Shown here in pieces: positions 41,618 through 51,446 of a stretch of DNA of 64,000 bases. Location of the stretch: positions 1 to 64,000 of the forward strand of contig JACRMR010000003.1 of the NCBI GenBank assembly GCA_016214895.1, given 5' to 3'. A model generated the notes under the pieces. It did not search any database and had not been told where the DNA came from. It worked only from the letters and a program-made list of their open reading frames with translations. The position numbers and the translations under genes were made by a program. The DNA is from a candidate division KSB1 bacterium. GTDB taxonomy: Bacteria; Electryoneota; RPQS01. How positions within the stretch are numbered: position 1 is the first letter of the stretch; the number at the start of each line of letters is the position of its first letter.

Positions 41618-44065
41618 ATGCAAAATAAGTTCTCCCTGCGGGTTCAGCAGGTGATTCAATATTCCCGTGAAGAGGCTCTGCGGTTAGGGCACGACTTCAT
41701 TGGTACCGAGCATCTTCTGCTCGGCATCATTCGTCTCGGCGACGGGCTGGCCGTTCAAATCCTGCATAATCTCGGTTGCGATCTCGACGAGATTCGCGAG
41801 TCCGTGGAGGAGATGGTGGATACGTCCAAGGGTACCATGAAGATCGGCAACATTCCGTTCACCAAGCGCGCGGAAAAGGTGCTGAAGGTATCCTATATCG
41901 AGGGCAAGAATTACTCGTCCGATATCATTGGCACCGAGCATTTGCTGCTCGCGCTGTTGAAAGAGGAAGATTCGATGGCGGCGCAGGTGCTGCACGGCTT
42001 CAGTGTGACCTACGAAGGCGTGAAAGCGGAGCTCGATAATCTGCTGCGCGGCAGCGGCCAGGCGCAGCCGTCGGCTCCGGCGGAGAAATCGAAGACGCCG
42101 AATCTCGATCACTTTTCGCGCGATCTGACCAAGCTTGCGCGCGACGGCCAACTCGATCCGATCATCGGCCGTGACCGCGAGATCGAGCGCGTGGCGCAGA
42201 TTCTCTCGCGGCGCAAGAAGAACAATCCGGTGCTGTTGGGTGAACCCGGCGTCGGCAAGACGGCCATCGCCGAAGGCCTGGCGCTGCGCATTGTGCAACA
42301 GAAGGTGTCGCCGATCTTGTTCGGCAAGCGCGTGGTTGCGCTCGATCTCGGTTCGATTGTCGCCGGCACCAAGTACCGCGGGCAGTTCGAAGAGCGCATC
42401 AAGGCGATCATGCAGGAAATCGAGAAGAACTCGAATATCATTCTATTCCTCGATGAGCTGCATACGATTGTCGGCGCGGGCAGTGCGTCCGGGTCGCTGG
42501 ACGCCTCGAACATGTTCAAGCCGGCGCTGGCGCGCGGCGAATTGCAGTGCATCGGCGCGACCACGCTGAAGGAATACCGCCAATCCATCGAGAAGGACGG
42601 CGCGCTCGAGCGCAGATTCCAGAAGGTGATCGTGGATCCGCCGTCGGTGGAAGACACCGTGCAGATTCTGTTGGGGCTGAAGGAGAAGTACGAGGAGCAT
42701 CACGGCGTCAAGTACCCCCAGGATGTGATCGAACTCTCGGTGCAGCTTTCGGACCGCTACATTACCGATCGCTTTTTGCCGGACAAGGCCATCGATGTGA
42801 TCGATGAGACCGGCTCCTGCGTGCGCATTTCGCATATTGTGATTCCCGAGCGGATCATTCAGATCGAGAAAGAGATCGACGGCATTCGCGGGCAGAAGGA
42901 GGACTTGGTCAAGCGGCAGGAATACGAAAAGGCCGCGATGCTGCGCGACAAGAAGATCAAGTTGGAGGCGATGCTGAAGGAGGAGAAGGAGAAGTGGGAG
43001 AAGAGCGAGGCGCGTCCCACGTTGTCCGTGACTCCCGACGACATCGCCGCGACGGTTTCGCGCATGACCGGCATTCCCGTGCAGCGCGTGACCAGCGGTG
43101 AGGGCGAACGGCTGATGAAGATCAAGGAGTCGCTGGGCGGCAAGATCATCGGGCAGGACGAAGCGCTGGAAACTATTGCGCGCTCGTTGCGCCGTGCGCG
43201 CTCGGGTCTGAAGAGCCCGCAGCGGCCGATCGGCAGCTTTTTGTTCCTCGGCACGACGGGCGTCGGCAAGACCGAACTCGCGCATGCGCTGGCGGAATAC
43301 CTGTTCAATGATCCGCATGCGCTGATCCGTGTCGATATGAGCGAGTACATGGAGAAGTTCAATGTCTCGCGGTTGATCGGCGCGCCGCCGGGCTATGTCG
43401 GTTATGATGAGGGCGGACAGCTCACGGAGAAGGTGCGCCGCAAGCCGTATTGCGTGGTACTGCTCGACGAGATCGAGAAGGCGCATCCGGACGTGTTCAA
43501 CATTCTCTTGCAGGTGCTCGATGCGGGCGAACTCACCGATGGCAGCGGTCAGCGCGTGGATTTCCGCAATGCGATCATGATCATGACCTCGAACCTCGGG
43601 ACGCGCGAAGCGGCGAAGTCGATGCAGTTCGGCTTCACCGAGGGGAATGTGGTCAATCATGAGAAGATGAGCGGGCGAATGCTGGAGGAGGTCAAGAACA
43701 TGTTCCGGCCCGAGTTCCTGAACCGCCTCGATGAGATCGTGGTGTTCAAGATGCTCGAGCGCGATTCCATTGACCGCATTCTGTTGCTCTATGTTGAGGA
43801 CATTAATAAGCGGATCGTTGACCGCAATCTCAAGCTCACGCTGAATCAGAAGGCCAAGGACCTGATTATCGACCGCGGCTACAAGCCGGAGGTCGGGGCG
43901 CGGCTCTTACGCCGAACGGTTGAACGAGTGCTGGAAGATCCGCTGGCCGAAGAACTACTGAAAGGCCGCTTTGCGGAAGGATCAACGATCCAGGTCAGCG
44001 CGAAAGACGACCAACTCACCTTCCGCGAACTTCGCGAAAAAGTCACCGAAGCCGCGGACGAGTAA
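41618..44065 (+). CDS. clpC: ClpC-type AAA+ unfoldase
   Basis: An 815-residue protein. The N domain (1-145) has two GTEHLLL repeats; E31 lies at the phospho-arginine-binding position of the Bacillus protein. The D1 ATPase has Walker [10 protein letters not shown] (about 207) and Walker B ILFLDEL. The middle domain holds a UVR-like helix pair ([20 protein letters not shown], about 430-460). D2 has [10 protein letters not shown] (about 545) and the [13 protein letters not shown] Walker B. It unfolds substrates for ClpP, which is not in the window. It follows mcsB after a 267-base gap that lacks a clear promoter. Confidence 0.96.
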   Translation: MQNKFSLRVQQVIQYSREEALRLGHDFIGTEHLLLGIIRLGDGLAVQILHNLGCDLDEIRESVEEMVDTSKGTMKIGNIPFTKRAEKVLKVSYIEGKNYSSDIIGTEHLLLALLKEEDSMAAQVLHGFSVTYEGVKAELDNLLRGSGQAQPSAPAEKSKTPNLDHFSRDLTKLARDGQLDPIIGRDREIERVAQILSRRKKNNPVLLGEPGVGKTAIAEGLALRIVQQKVSPILFGKRVVALDLGSIVAGTKYRGQFEERIKAIMQEIEKNSNIILFLDELHTIVGAGSASGSLDASNMFKPALARGELQCIGATTLKEYRQSIEKDGALERRFQKVIVDPPSVEDTVQILLGLKEKYEEHHGVKYPQDVIELSVQLSDRYITDRFLPDKAIDVIDETGSCVRISHIVIPERIIQIEKEIDGIRGQKEDLVKRQEYEKAAMLRDKKIKLEAMLKEEKEKWEKSEARPTLSVTPDDIAATVSRMTGIPVQRVTSGEGERLMKIKESLGGKIIGQDEALETIARSLRRARSGLKSPQRPIGSFLFLGTTGVGKTELAHALAEYLFNDPHALIRVDMSEYMEKFNVSRLIGAPPGYVGYDEGGQLTEKVRRKPYCVVLLDEIEKAHPDVFNILLQVLDAGELTDGSGQRVDFRNAIMIMTSNLGTREAAKSMQFGFTEGNVVNHEKMSGRMLEEVKNMFRPEFLNRLDEIVVFKMLERDSIDRILLLYVEDINKRIVDRNLKLTLNQKAKDLIIDRGYKPEVGARLLRRTVERVLEDPLAEELLKGRFAEGSTIQVSAKDDQLTFRELREKVTEAADE

Positions 44066-44084
44066 AACCCCTTCCTGAAATGAG

Positions 44085-44110
44085 AGCGCCGATACAGTTG
44101 TATCGGCGCT
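44085..44110 (+). terminator. clpC terminator
   Basis: AGCGCCGATACA (44085-44096) pairs with TGTATCGGCGCT (44099-44110), followed by TTTTG. Confidence 0.88.
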
Positions 44111-44165
44111 TTTGCCTCGTTGTTTCTGCCTGACATCCAATCACCAACTTCCCGTGGGGGGAATC

Positions 44166-45527
44166 ATGAAGACATTGCTTGCGTTTTTGTTGTCGCTGAT
44201 GTTGTTGCCGGCGGCGTTCGCGCAGTTGGATACCGTGTGGACGCGCGGCATAAGTTATCCGGGCTTTGAGTCGGTCTTCACCGGCGCGATTGCTTTTCAG
44301 GACGGCGGCTATCTGGCGTGGGGTAGCCGCACAGCTCTATTCTCAGACGCAATTGTCGCGAGATTTGATGCCAGCGGGGACACGCTGTGGACGCGTGTGC
44401 TCGGGGATCTTGAAGACGACGTGGTCGGTACGGTTGTGCCCATTGCCGAGAATCGCTACCTCGTATGCGGGACTACCGATACGCCCGGCCGGCAAAACGC
44501 GTTGTTGTACGTTGTGCTGAATGCCGATGGGACTACGTACTCTCAGCTTGACTTTGGTGGTGATGATTTAAACGGCGCAGTCGCGGCTGAGCAATCTTCT
44601 GACTCAGGGGCTGTGATGATTGGGCACTGGCTGGATCCCGGGTCCCGCCTCTTCGTCATGGGGATCGCGCCGAATGGCAGCATCCTTGCGGTCCACCGGC
44701 TTCCGGATCCCTATACCTACTTCGACGACTTTGATATCTCGTACGAAGGGGACTGGGTCGGCGCGATTTCGGAGTGGGACAGCTTGCATTTCGTGCGTGT
44801 CAATCAGGCCGGGCAGGTCATGTTGTCGCGATATCTGCACGGATGGAACGAGATTCGGTACCCGCTAATTCGGACGCACCTGAACGGTGGCTTCTTGCTC
44901 GCCCTGAACGCGCGGCGATTTGGTGGCACGAACGATGTCTATTTGTCTCGCTTGACAGAAGATGGGGATACGATCTGGAGTCGCTCAGTGGGAGATCATG
45001 ACCCCAGCCAGAGGATCGAAGACATCTTGATTCTTCCTCTGGATGGACGAATTCTGCTGTGCGGCGCGATCTTCGGCCACAACCTGGCCCTGCTGGAGAC
45101 CAACGGGGACACGCTCTGGACCGCGTCCATCAATTACGCTCCTCGTGCGATTGTTTCCGCAACTCCCCAAAACGTGGTGTTTGCCGGACAGGGACCCACT
45201 CGCGCAGAGGCATGCCTGGTCAACCTGAGCCTTGAACTCGGTGCGGTGGGCCGAAACGTGGTCCAATCGTCTTGGCGCCTTTCTTCCTACCCCAACCCGT
45301 TCAACCCAGCAACAACGATCTCGCTCACCATCCCGCAAACGGCGCACACAGTGGTGACCGTCTTCGACATCATGGGCCGCGAAGTGCAGACGCTGCACGA
45401 TGGCGTGCTCGAACGCGGAGAGCATCAGTTCATGTTTGACGGCGGCACGCTGCGCAGCGGACTCTACTTCGCGCGGGTGACGAGTGGGAGTTTCGGCGGA
45501 ACACAAAAACTCTTGTTGCTGAAGTGA
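44166..45527 (+). CDS. Sorting-domain protein with propeller-like repeats, paralogue 1 of a three-gene run
   Basis: A 453-residue protein; ATG 44166 follows a G-rich Shine-Dalgarno-like stretch and gives a clean signal peptide (MKTLLAFLLSLMLLPAAFAQ). The body repeats the D(S/T)GDTLWTR pattern with GGYLAWGSR, GGFLLALNA and ILLCGA strands, the same propeller-like class as the genes at 8440 and 59902. The last 85 residues are a sorting domain (SYPNPFNPATTISLTIPQ, VFDIMGREVQTLHDGV, LRSGLYFARVTSG, KLLLLK) almost shared with the next two genes. Surface localisation is inferred. No enzymatic motif is visible. Confidence 0.82.
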   Translation: MKTLLAFLLSLMLLPAAFAQLDTVWTRGISYPGFESVFTGAIAFQDGGYLAWGSRTALFSDAIVARFDASGDTLWTRVLGDLEDDVVGTVVPIAENRYLVCGTTDTPGRQNALLYVVLNADGTTYSQLDFGGDDLNGAVAAEQSSDSGAVMIGHWLDPGSRLFVMGIAPNGSILAVHRLPDPYTYFDDFDISYEGDWVGAISEWDSLHFVRVNQAGQVMLSRYLHGWNEIRYPLIRTHLNGGFLLALNARRFGGTNDVYLSRLTEDGDTIWSRSVGDHDPSQRIEDILILPLDGRILLCGAIFGHNLALLETNGDTLWTASINYAPRAIVSATPQNVVFAGQGPTRAEACLVNLSLELGAVGRNVVQSSWRLSSYPNPFNPATTISLTIPQTAHTVVTVFDIMGREVQTLHDGVLERGEHQFMFDGGTLRSGLYFARVTSGSFGGTQKLLLLK

Positions 45528-45539
45528 TAAGGAGGCGTT

Positions 45540-46919
45540 ATGTCTCGCTATGGGGTACTGGTATGTACGTTATGCTCTGCGCTGGTCGGCTTCGCCCAGC
45601 CGCAGGAAATCTGGCGCTGGACTTACGGCGGCAGCGACATTGAGAAATGCGCGCAACTCAGCAAGACAACTCGCGGCTACCTGTTGGCCGGAAGTGTCTC
45701 CGCGACACAAAGTGGTCCGTCTGAGCTTTACGCCATCGAGATCGACAGCGCGGGCGATATGGTCTGGGCTGCGACTCATCAGTCCGGCACCTTTGATGCC
45801 GCGTTTGCCGCGCGCGAGCTTCCGACCCGTGAGTTCGTCATCGCCGGTATCACCCGCGCGCCGGATGCAAAATACCTGTTGCGTCTCGACAGCAGCGGCG
45901 TCGTTCGGGATACGATCCCGCTGACGATGCCCGCCGCGGAGTATCGTGACGGCAGCATCACCGGCAGCGGCGGACTCGTCATGAGCGGCGGCACTTTGAA
46001 TCACATTGCCGTCACTTGTACCGACAGCATCGGTCAACTGGAATGGTCACACCAGTATGGGAACGAAGCTTATTTGTGCGCGTGGCACGCCGTTGAAACC
46101 CGCGATGGCGGCTGGATCGTGCCCGGTTGATCGCATCGCTCCTCCGGTGGTTCACCGGGACCGGTAGTGCGGGTTAATGCCGAGGGGGATTCCGTCTGGA
46201 TGCGGTTCTACGATGAGACCAATCACCTGTTCATGCCGGACACCGCGGCGGACGGCGGATTTTTTGTTTCGGGCGATTATCACGGCACGGACGGACCCTA
46301 CTTTTCCATCCTGCGGACGGACAGCGCGGGCGAGGTGATGTGGGTACATCACCATCGCGCAAACGTTATGGAACTGGTCCCGACGATGATCCGCGCGACG
46401 CCGGATGGTGGCTGTGTCGCGGCAATGCTGGTCAATAATCAAGGCACCGCGCAGCAGCCCCTGATCATGCGCGTTGACAGCGCGGGCAACGAACTATGGG
46501 TAAAGAGTCCGGATTCGACCGGCTGGTCTTCGCTCGGCGGATTAATCGCGCTCGACGACGGTACGATCCTCTTTGCGGGAACCTATCTATCGGACTTTTG
46601 CCTGCTGGCGCTGGAACCCGAGACTCAAGCGAGTGATCAACGCACTCGGCCATTGGCCAATTCATTCGACGTTCTGGCCCGTCCCAACCCCTTCAACCCA
46701 TCAACAACAATCTCACTGACCATTCCGCAGACCGCACGGACGAGCGTGGTTGTCTATGACATCATGGGCCGCGAAGTGCGGACGTTGCATGCTGGAGTGC
46801 TCGAACGCGGAGCGCACGAGTTTGCGTTCGACGGGAGTGCCCTGCCGAGCGGCTTGTATTTCGCGCAGGTGACCAGCGGGACGTTTGTCGCGACGCGAAA
46901 ACTGCTGTTGCTGAAATAG
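45540..46919 (+). pseudogene. Sorting-domain protein paralogue 2, interrupted by an in-frame TGA
   Basis: AAGGAGG lies 4 bases before ATG 45540. The frame encodes a signal peptide and propeller-like repeats, then meets TGA at 46128-46130 (after GGWIVPG), and continues in the same frame through VRVNAEGDSVWMRFY to a complete sorting domain ending KLLLLK at 46919. Total 459 codons. The amino-acid pattern runs smoothly across the stop, so one base change explains it. A short hairpin (CCGGTG/CACCGG) starts about 13 bases after the stop but is probably coincidental. The sorting tail and terminator are nearly identical to those of the next gene. Confidence 0.78.
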
Positions 46920-46922
46920 AAA

Positions 46923-46944
46923 CGGCGGCCACACAGGGCCGCCG
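46923..46944 (+). terminator. Terminator hairpin, shared with 48293-48314
   Basis: CGGCGGCC (46923-46930) pairs with GGCCGCCG (46937-46944). Confidence 0.55.
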
Positions 46945-47047
46945 CTACTGGAAGATAAAAGACGTTTTCAGATCCCGATGAGGCACGCGAAGGTGCGTGC
47001 CGTCAAGTGCGTTCCTGCTATTCACACTTCAACCTCGTAGGGCGATC

Positions 47048-48289
47048 ATGCGAACGATTGCAGCTTGCTTGATTCTACTGCTGAGCGTGTCGGCCACGAT
47101 CACGCGGGCCGATCTCACGTTTGATTATCTGCACGTCTACGGCATTCCCGAGGGTACCAGTTCATACTGGCGCACGAGCTATGAGCAGGGTGTGGACTAC
47201 TTCGAGTTATGGCGCACGCGGGCCGATTCCGAAGAGTATGTACTTGTGGTCACGACACCGAGCCGCGGCGACGACCCCGACGGGACCATGTACCATTACT
47301 ACGACGAGCCGCTCGGTCGCGGCATCGAGTATCACTATTACATTTCCGCGTACGATCTCGACGGCAGTGGCGGGGTTGTCAGCGATACGGTTTCTGAACG
47401 TACAGCACCCGTGGAGTTCACGGTATTCGACTACAGTCCGGCCTGCCCGAGCGGATACTGGATACAGTTCGTCGTGGACTACGAAGTCGATGTGCAAGAG
47501 TATGTACTGACGGGCGGCTTCTGGGCGGGATGCCAGGATCTGATCGCCGTCGTTCCGGCCATCGGGCAATCCGATAGCGCCGTCACCTACGACTACTTCG
47601 ACTCGACACTTGACACCTATGCGCAAGGCTATTGCCTGGCTGCACGCTGCACGGATGGCTCGCTCTACGACCCGGGCTGGGCATTCATTCCCGAACCACC
47701 GGAGTCCCGGACCAGTCTCGATGATTTTGGGATTGAGCCGCAAGGTCCGCGCGCACTGGTGACATGGTCAGCACAGCACGAATGGTGGCTGCGCTGTTAT
47801 GAGTTGCGCCGCAAACCCGTGGATTCGAGCGAGTTTGAACAGATCGCACAGGTCAGTCCAGCGAATTCTTGGGAGCCTGTGACCTACTCAAGCATTGACT
47901 CAACGGTTGCGCCTGACCAGTGGTATGATTACCGGTTAGGCTATGTCGATGACGCGTACCAGTTCCACGCATTGCGCGATACGACTTTTCAATTCATCGA
48001 CGCGGTCAGCGGTGCTCCGCCGATGGCAGAGAAGTACAAATTGCTCGCTTACCCCAATCCCTTCAACCCCTCGACCAACATTTCGCTGACCATCCCGCGG
48101 ACGGCGCGGACGTGCGTGGTGGTCTATGATTTCATGGGCCGCGAAGTGCGGACGCTGCACGACGGCGTGCTCGAACGTGGAGAGTATGAGTTTGCGTTCG
48201 CCGGGACTGCCCTGCCGAGCGGCTTGTATTTCGCGCGCGTGACGAGCGGGGCATTTGTCGCGACGCGAAAACTGCTGTTGCTGAAATAG
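47048..48289 (+). CDS. Sorting-domain protein paralogue 3 with FN3-like modules
   Basis: A 413-residue protein; ATG 47048 gives a signal peptide (MRTIAACLILLLSVSATITRA). Unlike its two upstream neighbours the body has FN3-like modules (YFELWRTRADSEEYVLV, GIEYHYYISAYDLDGSG, RCYELRRKPVDSSEF), not the DTLW repeats. The C-terminal 85 residues are again a sorting domain (AYPNPFNPSTNISLTIPR... to LLLLK), with DNA nearly identical to the preceding gene from about 48100 onward. This points to exchange of the 3' cassette between otherwise different genes. Confidence 0.82.
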   Translation: MRTIAACLILLLSVSATITRADLTFDYLHVYGIPEGTSSYWRTSYEQGVDYFELWRTRADSEEYVLVVTTPSRGDDPDGTMYHYYDEPLGRGIEYHYYISAYDLDGSGGVVSDTVSERTAPVEFTVFDYSPACPSGYWIQFVVDYEVDVQEYVLTGGFWAGCQDLIAVVPAIGQSDSAVTYDYFDSTLDTYAQGYCLAARCTDGSLYDPGWAFIPEPPESRTSLDDFGIEPQGPRALVTWSAQHEWWLRCYELRRKPVDSSEFEQIAQVSPANSWEPVTYSSIDSTVAPDQWYDYRLGYVDDAYQFHALRDTTFQFIDAVSGAPPMAEKYKLLAYPNPFNPSTNISLTIPRTARTCVVVYDFMGREVRTLHDGVLERGEYEFAFAGTALPSGLYFARVTSGAFVATRKLLLLK

Positions 48290-48292
48290 AAA

Positions 48293-48314
48293 CGGCGGCC
48301 ACACAGGGCCGCCG
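48293..48314 (+). terminator. Terminator hairpin, shared with 46923-46944
   Basis: CGGCGGCC (48293-48300) pairs with GGCCGCCG (48307-48314). A second hairpin follows at 48338-48360. Confidence 0.55.
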
Positions 48315-48337
48315 CTACCCGACACCTATTAGAAACT

Positions 48338-48360
48338 CCCGGCCACACACCGGGGGTTTT
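48338..48360 (+). terminator. Second terminator hairpin with U-tract
   Basis: CCCGG (48338-48342) pairs with CCGGG (48351-48355), followed by GGTTTTC, right before the stop codon of the convergent aminopeptidase gene. Confidence 0.65.
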
Positions 48361-48361
48361 C

Positions 48362-50605
48362 TTATTCGTTGCTGACTGCCGTTACTTCGTAGAAGCGCGG
48401 AATCGGGATGCGCAGTGAATCCGGAACCTGCGGCATCGCCGCCGTCGAGTCGGTCCAGGTGAATTGCGCGGTGGTTCCGATCAATAGCCGGTCGCTCATG
48501 TCCGGCTGCGTCGCGCGCCAGACATGAAAACTATCGGCCGGCTGCGATTCCTTCCAGCGCAGTTGCACCAGTGCTCCGTTCAACGCATATAGTGTCAAAT
48601 AGTGCGGCGCCATCGGCGGGCCGTTCACGTGGAGCCGGCACCACAGCGTGTCAAAGCTGCCCGTGCCATCCGCCCGCACGAGAAAATCGAAGTCACTGCC
48701 GTATAGAGTGGTACCGGTCAGGTGACCATCGGGCAGGAGCACGATCCCCGGCGGGAGTTGACCCGCCACCTGCGCCCAGAGCAGTACGCCGCTCCCGCCG
48801 ATCGCCACGAATTGCTCCGTGTAAAGCGAACCGGCCGTGGCCGGCGGCAATTCGTCGTTCAAGATGGTGAGCGGCAGCGGAACGAAGCTCACCCCCTTCA
48901 GCACCCAATCGTCGGGGTCCACCGCGAGCGAACCCGGCGTGATCGCCGCGTCGAAGTAATAGCGCTCGCCGCGTGCGGCGTGTTCCACCGTGTGCTGTTC
49001 CGCTCCGCTGTTCCAAGTCAGATCAAGGCGTGTGCGAAACGTCGTATCCGGATCGGACTGCACCTGCTGGATGCGGATCACGCTGAGCGGATCGCCGCCC
49101 ACGGTGCCCGTGCCGGACGAAACTTCGTAGAGCGGCCGGTTCGTGCGATACAAATAGGCATGCAGATAACCATCGACGTCCAGACCCGTTACATCCGCGG
49201 CGGCGGCGAGGAAATCCGCCGTCGTGGCGCTGCCGTACGCATGACGCGCGCGGTATTCACGAAGCACCGCCCAGAACAGGGAATCGTCGCGAATGACGCC
49301 GCGCAGAATGTGCAGGATCCATGACCCCTTGTTGTAAACCGTGTTCGAGCTGAACAGCGGATCGGGATTGTACAACGGTCCCGACGGATCCACGACTCCG
49401 TTGAAACCCGGAGTCGTCATCCAGGTCCGCAGCGAGTCGAAGCCGCCGGCTTGTTCCATCCAGAGCGCTTCGCAATAGGACGCGAATCCCTCGTTCAACC
49501 AGATATCGGGCCAGTCCAGGAGCGTCACGCAATCGCCCCACCACTGATGCGCGACCTCATGCACCAGAATGTAGTCGTAGGTGCGCGTCCCCGTGGTGAT
49601 CACGCGGCCATAGGAGGTATTGCACTGGTGCTCCATCCCGCCGGGGAAATTGTTCATCGAGTGGCCGTACTTTTCGCTCGCGAACGGATACTCGCCGAAG
49701 CGTTGCGCGAGGTAGCCCATCATCGACGGCAGCGGCGACCAGCTCAGCACCGATTGATTGTAGCGCTCCGGATAGGTGTAGTGATCGATCGGGATGCTGT
49801 CCCCGTTGAGCGCGACGTACCAGTTGCGATAGAATCGGTAATTGGTCACGTTGATCGTGATCAGGTAGGTGGCGATCGGCTTGCGCTCCGTCCAGACCAC
49901 GCGCTTCGCGCCCGCCGGCAATGCGATCGTCGAATCCAGGGTGCCGTTGGAAGTCGCGGTCAGGGTATCGGCGCAAATCACGGCGATGGTCACGCTATCG
50001 GCCTTGTCCTCCGGGGTGTCCTTGCATGGCCACCAGTCGCGCGCACCGAGGGGTTCGGAAATCGTGTGGATGGCGGGAATCTGCGCGGGGCCAATCTGAC
50101 GCGTATAGTACCAGAAGGACCATTGCCCGTTTGTCACGCAGGGCGTGCCGTGATACCAGACCGAGATCGCGAGCGGTTCGCCGAGCGTGTACTGCCGTTC
50201 GAGGCTCACGGTGATCTCGTTCGCGAGGTGAGTGAACGCCACTGCCACTCCCGCTGACCTGATCGAATCGACGATCAGCGCATCGCAGAGATCGAAATGA
50301 AGTTCCGCGAGCTGCAATTCCGCGCAGGCCGCCGCCAGCTCGAGTTGGGCCGTGATCTGACGCCCGGCGTAGTTGCGCACGTCGATGGTCAGCCGATAGT
50401 ACAGCGCATCATACTCCGGGGCATGGTCCCACTTCAGCGTCGGCTCGGCGAGCACGCGCTCATAGCGCTGCGCCTCCGTGGCGTGAAACTCGGCCGGAGT
50501 CGCAGGGGGGGTCTCGTGGTCGGCGAGCGACGCGGCCGGGCCAGACAAGAGCAGCAGGCTCGCCAGCCCCAAGCGCCGGAATGCAGTGAGAGTTCGTCTG
50601 AACAT
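48362..50605 (-). CDS. Secreted M1-family metallo-aminopeptidase
   Basis: A 747-residue protein with a signal peptide (about 1-28). The zinc motif is complete: H349-E350-V-A-H353 and E372 in LNEGFASY (HEXXH-x18-E). The substrate-anchoring GxMEN loop appears as GGMEH. The N-terminal domain (about 35-230) is the usual M1 beta-sandwich. The C-terminal part has a putative-Ig-like module with PPATAGSLYTEQFVAIGGSG and LPPGIVLLPDGHLTGT, then an FN3-like end. It would trim peptides outside the cytoplasm. It has no sorting tail. It is divergent from the arsenic operon. Confidence 0.9.
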   Translation of the reverse strand: MFRRTLTAFRRLGLASLLLLSGPAASLADHETPPATPAEFHATEAQRYERVLAEPTLKWDHAPEYDALYYRLTIDVRNYAGRQITAQLELAAACAELQLAELHFDLCDALIVDSIRSAGVAVAFTHLANEITVSLERQYTLGEPLAISVWYHGTPCVTNGQWSFWYYTRQIGPAQIPAIHTISEPLGARDWWPCKDTPEDKADSVTIAVICADTLTATSNGTLDSTIALPAGAKRVVWTERKPIATYLITINVTNYRFYRNWYVALNGDSIPIDHYTYPERYNQSVLSWSPLPSMMGYLAQRFGEYPFASEKYGHSMNNFPGGMEHQCNTSYGRVITTGTRTYDYILVHEVAHQWWGDCVTLLDWPDIWLNEGFASYCEALWMEQAGGFDSLRTWMTTPGFNGVVDPSGPLYNPDPLFSSNTVYNKGSWILHILRGVIRDDSLFWAVLREYRARHAYGSATTADFLAAAADVTGLDVDGYLHAYLYRTNRPLYEVSSGTGTVGGDPLSVIRIQQVQSDPDTTFRTRLDLTWNSGAEQHTVEHAARGERYYFDAAITPGSLAVDPDDWVLKGVSFVPLPLTILNDELPPATAGSLYTEQFVAIGGSGVLLWAQVAGQLPPGIVLLPDGHLTGTTLYGSDFDFLVRADGTGSFDTLWCRLHVNGPPMAPHYLTLYALNGALVQLRWKESQPADSFHVWRATQPDMSDRLLIGTTAQFTWTDSTAAMPQVPDSLRIPIPRFYEVTAVSNE

Positions 50606-50930
50606 AGCTGACAGAGAATATACGACCGCCTGTGACCTGCATGCAAGGGATTTGTGTGCAATCGGTTACATTGTTCGGTTCAGCCGGTTGGCGACCGCAG
50701 CCCGGGCGTGGCTCAAGAGTCCTCAGTAACTATCTTAAATCTATAGACATAAGTATGTCTGCCGGGCGGTCTTTGGGCCGTTGGTCACGCCCCGGCTCAA
50801 ACCCGCCTCGCTGACAGCGGGCGATGAACTTAGGGGAGGCTTCCTGGGTCGGTACGGTGGGGGCATCAAGCAAATCCCAACGCTGCGGCTATATCGCAAA
50901 TTCACGATTTACGATTTTTAGGAATAGTGA
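50606..50930. other. Intergenic region with palindrome and degenerate 7-bp repeats
   Basis: It separates the aminopeptidase from the ars operon. AGACATA (50745-50751) and TATGTCT (50754-50760) form a perfect 16-bp palindrome of operator type. At 50900-50920 there are degenerate 7-mers ATTCACG, ATTTACG, ATTTTTA. No gene is seen. Confidence 0.5.
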
Positions 50931-50959
50931 TTGACACTTCGAAATCTAAATCGTATATT
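50931..50959 (+). promoter_or_regulatory. Promoter of the ars operon
   Basis: TTGACA (50931-50936), 17-bp spacer, TATATT (50954-50959). The 7-mers ATTGACG, ATTGACA, GTTGACG (50957-50977) begin inside the -10 box and cover the start site, where an ArsR repressor could bind. Confidence 0.78.
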
Positions 50960-50977
50960 GACGATTGACAGTTGACG
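50957..50977 (+). repeat. 7-bp tandem repeat array at the ars promoter
   Basis: ATTGACG (50957-50963), ATTGACA (50964-50970), GTTGACG (50971-50977). It is unpaired and overlaps the transcription start. Confidence 0.65.
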
Positions 50978-50995
50978 ATCATAGAAGGCAGGGAA

Positions 50996-51340
50996 ATGAT
51001 GGCAAACCAAGAATTAACAGAACTTAAACTCTACAGCTCAGCGACAGAACAGGCCGGCGATATCGAGTTGGCGAACCTCGCTCGCACGCTTGGTCACCCC
51101 CAACGAGTTGCCATCCTCCGCTTCCTGGCCGGATGCGGGGCCTGCTTCTGCGGGGACATCGTGGACAAGCTACCCATCAGCCAATCCACGGTCTCCCAAC
51201 ACCTCAAGAAGCTGAAAGAAGCCGGTTGGATCCAGGGCGAGATCGACGGCCCGCGCGTCTGCTACTGCATCAACCCCAAGACACTCGATCGCTTCAAGCT
51301 ACTTATCGACGCCCTGCCGACCGGTGCATGCAAGTGCTAA
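50996..51340 (+). CDS. arsR: ArsR-family arsenic-responsive repressor
   Basis: A 114-residue protein from ATG 50996 with AAGG upstream. The winged helix-turn-helix is clear: [19 protein letters not shown] and [21 protein letters not shown] (recognition helix). Candidate As(III)-binding cysteines are C47, C50 and C52 ([10 protein letters not shown]), near the start of the second helix, with an extra CKC at the C-terminus. It is expected to repress the operon until arsenite binds. It is the first gene of arsR-arsM-acr3-permease-trx-arsF-arsG. Confidence 0.92.
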   Translation: MMANQELTELKLYSSATEQAGDIELANLARTLGHPQRVAILRFLAGCGACFCGDIVDKLPISQSTVSQHLKKLKEAGWIQGEIDGPRVCYCINPKTLDRFKLLIDALPTGACKC

Positions 51341-51403
51341 CTGCGCGCGGCGGGGCCTTTCGGGCACGCGAATCGGCCCCCCCGGCGGCTGCAATTTGTC
51401 TGA

Positions 51404-51438
51404 AGTTTCGATTTTCGTTTTTCAATTTCCAATTTGGA
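51404..51438 (+). repeat. Degenerate 7-bp repeats before arsM
   Basis: AGTTTCG, ATTTTCG, TTTTTCA, ATTTCCA, ATTTGGA in register (51404-51438). The last unit supplies the GGAG used as ribosome binding site for arsM. Confidence 0.5.
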
Positions 51439-51446
51439 GACACTCC

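Noticed and set aside
14318-46130. Genome-wide reassignment of TGA to an amino acid
   Set aside because: Many intact genes in the window (for example udk, mcsA, clpC's neighbours, nupC, alkA) end at TGA at the expected family length.
46128-46165. SECIS-like hairpin after the TGA in the sorting-domain paralogue
   Set aside because: The stem is only about 6 bp, encodes an ordinary SGGSPG linker, and selenocysteine in a propeller linker has no rationale.
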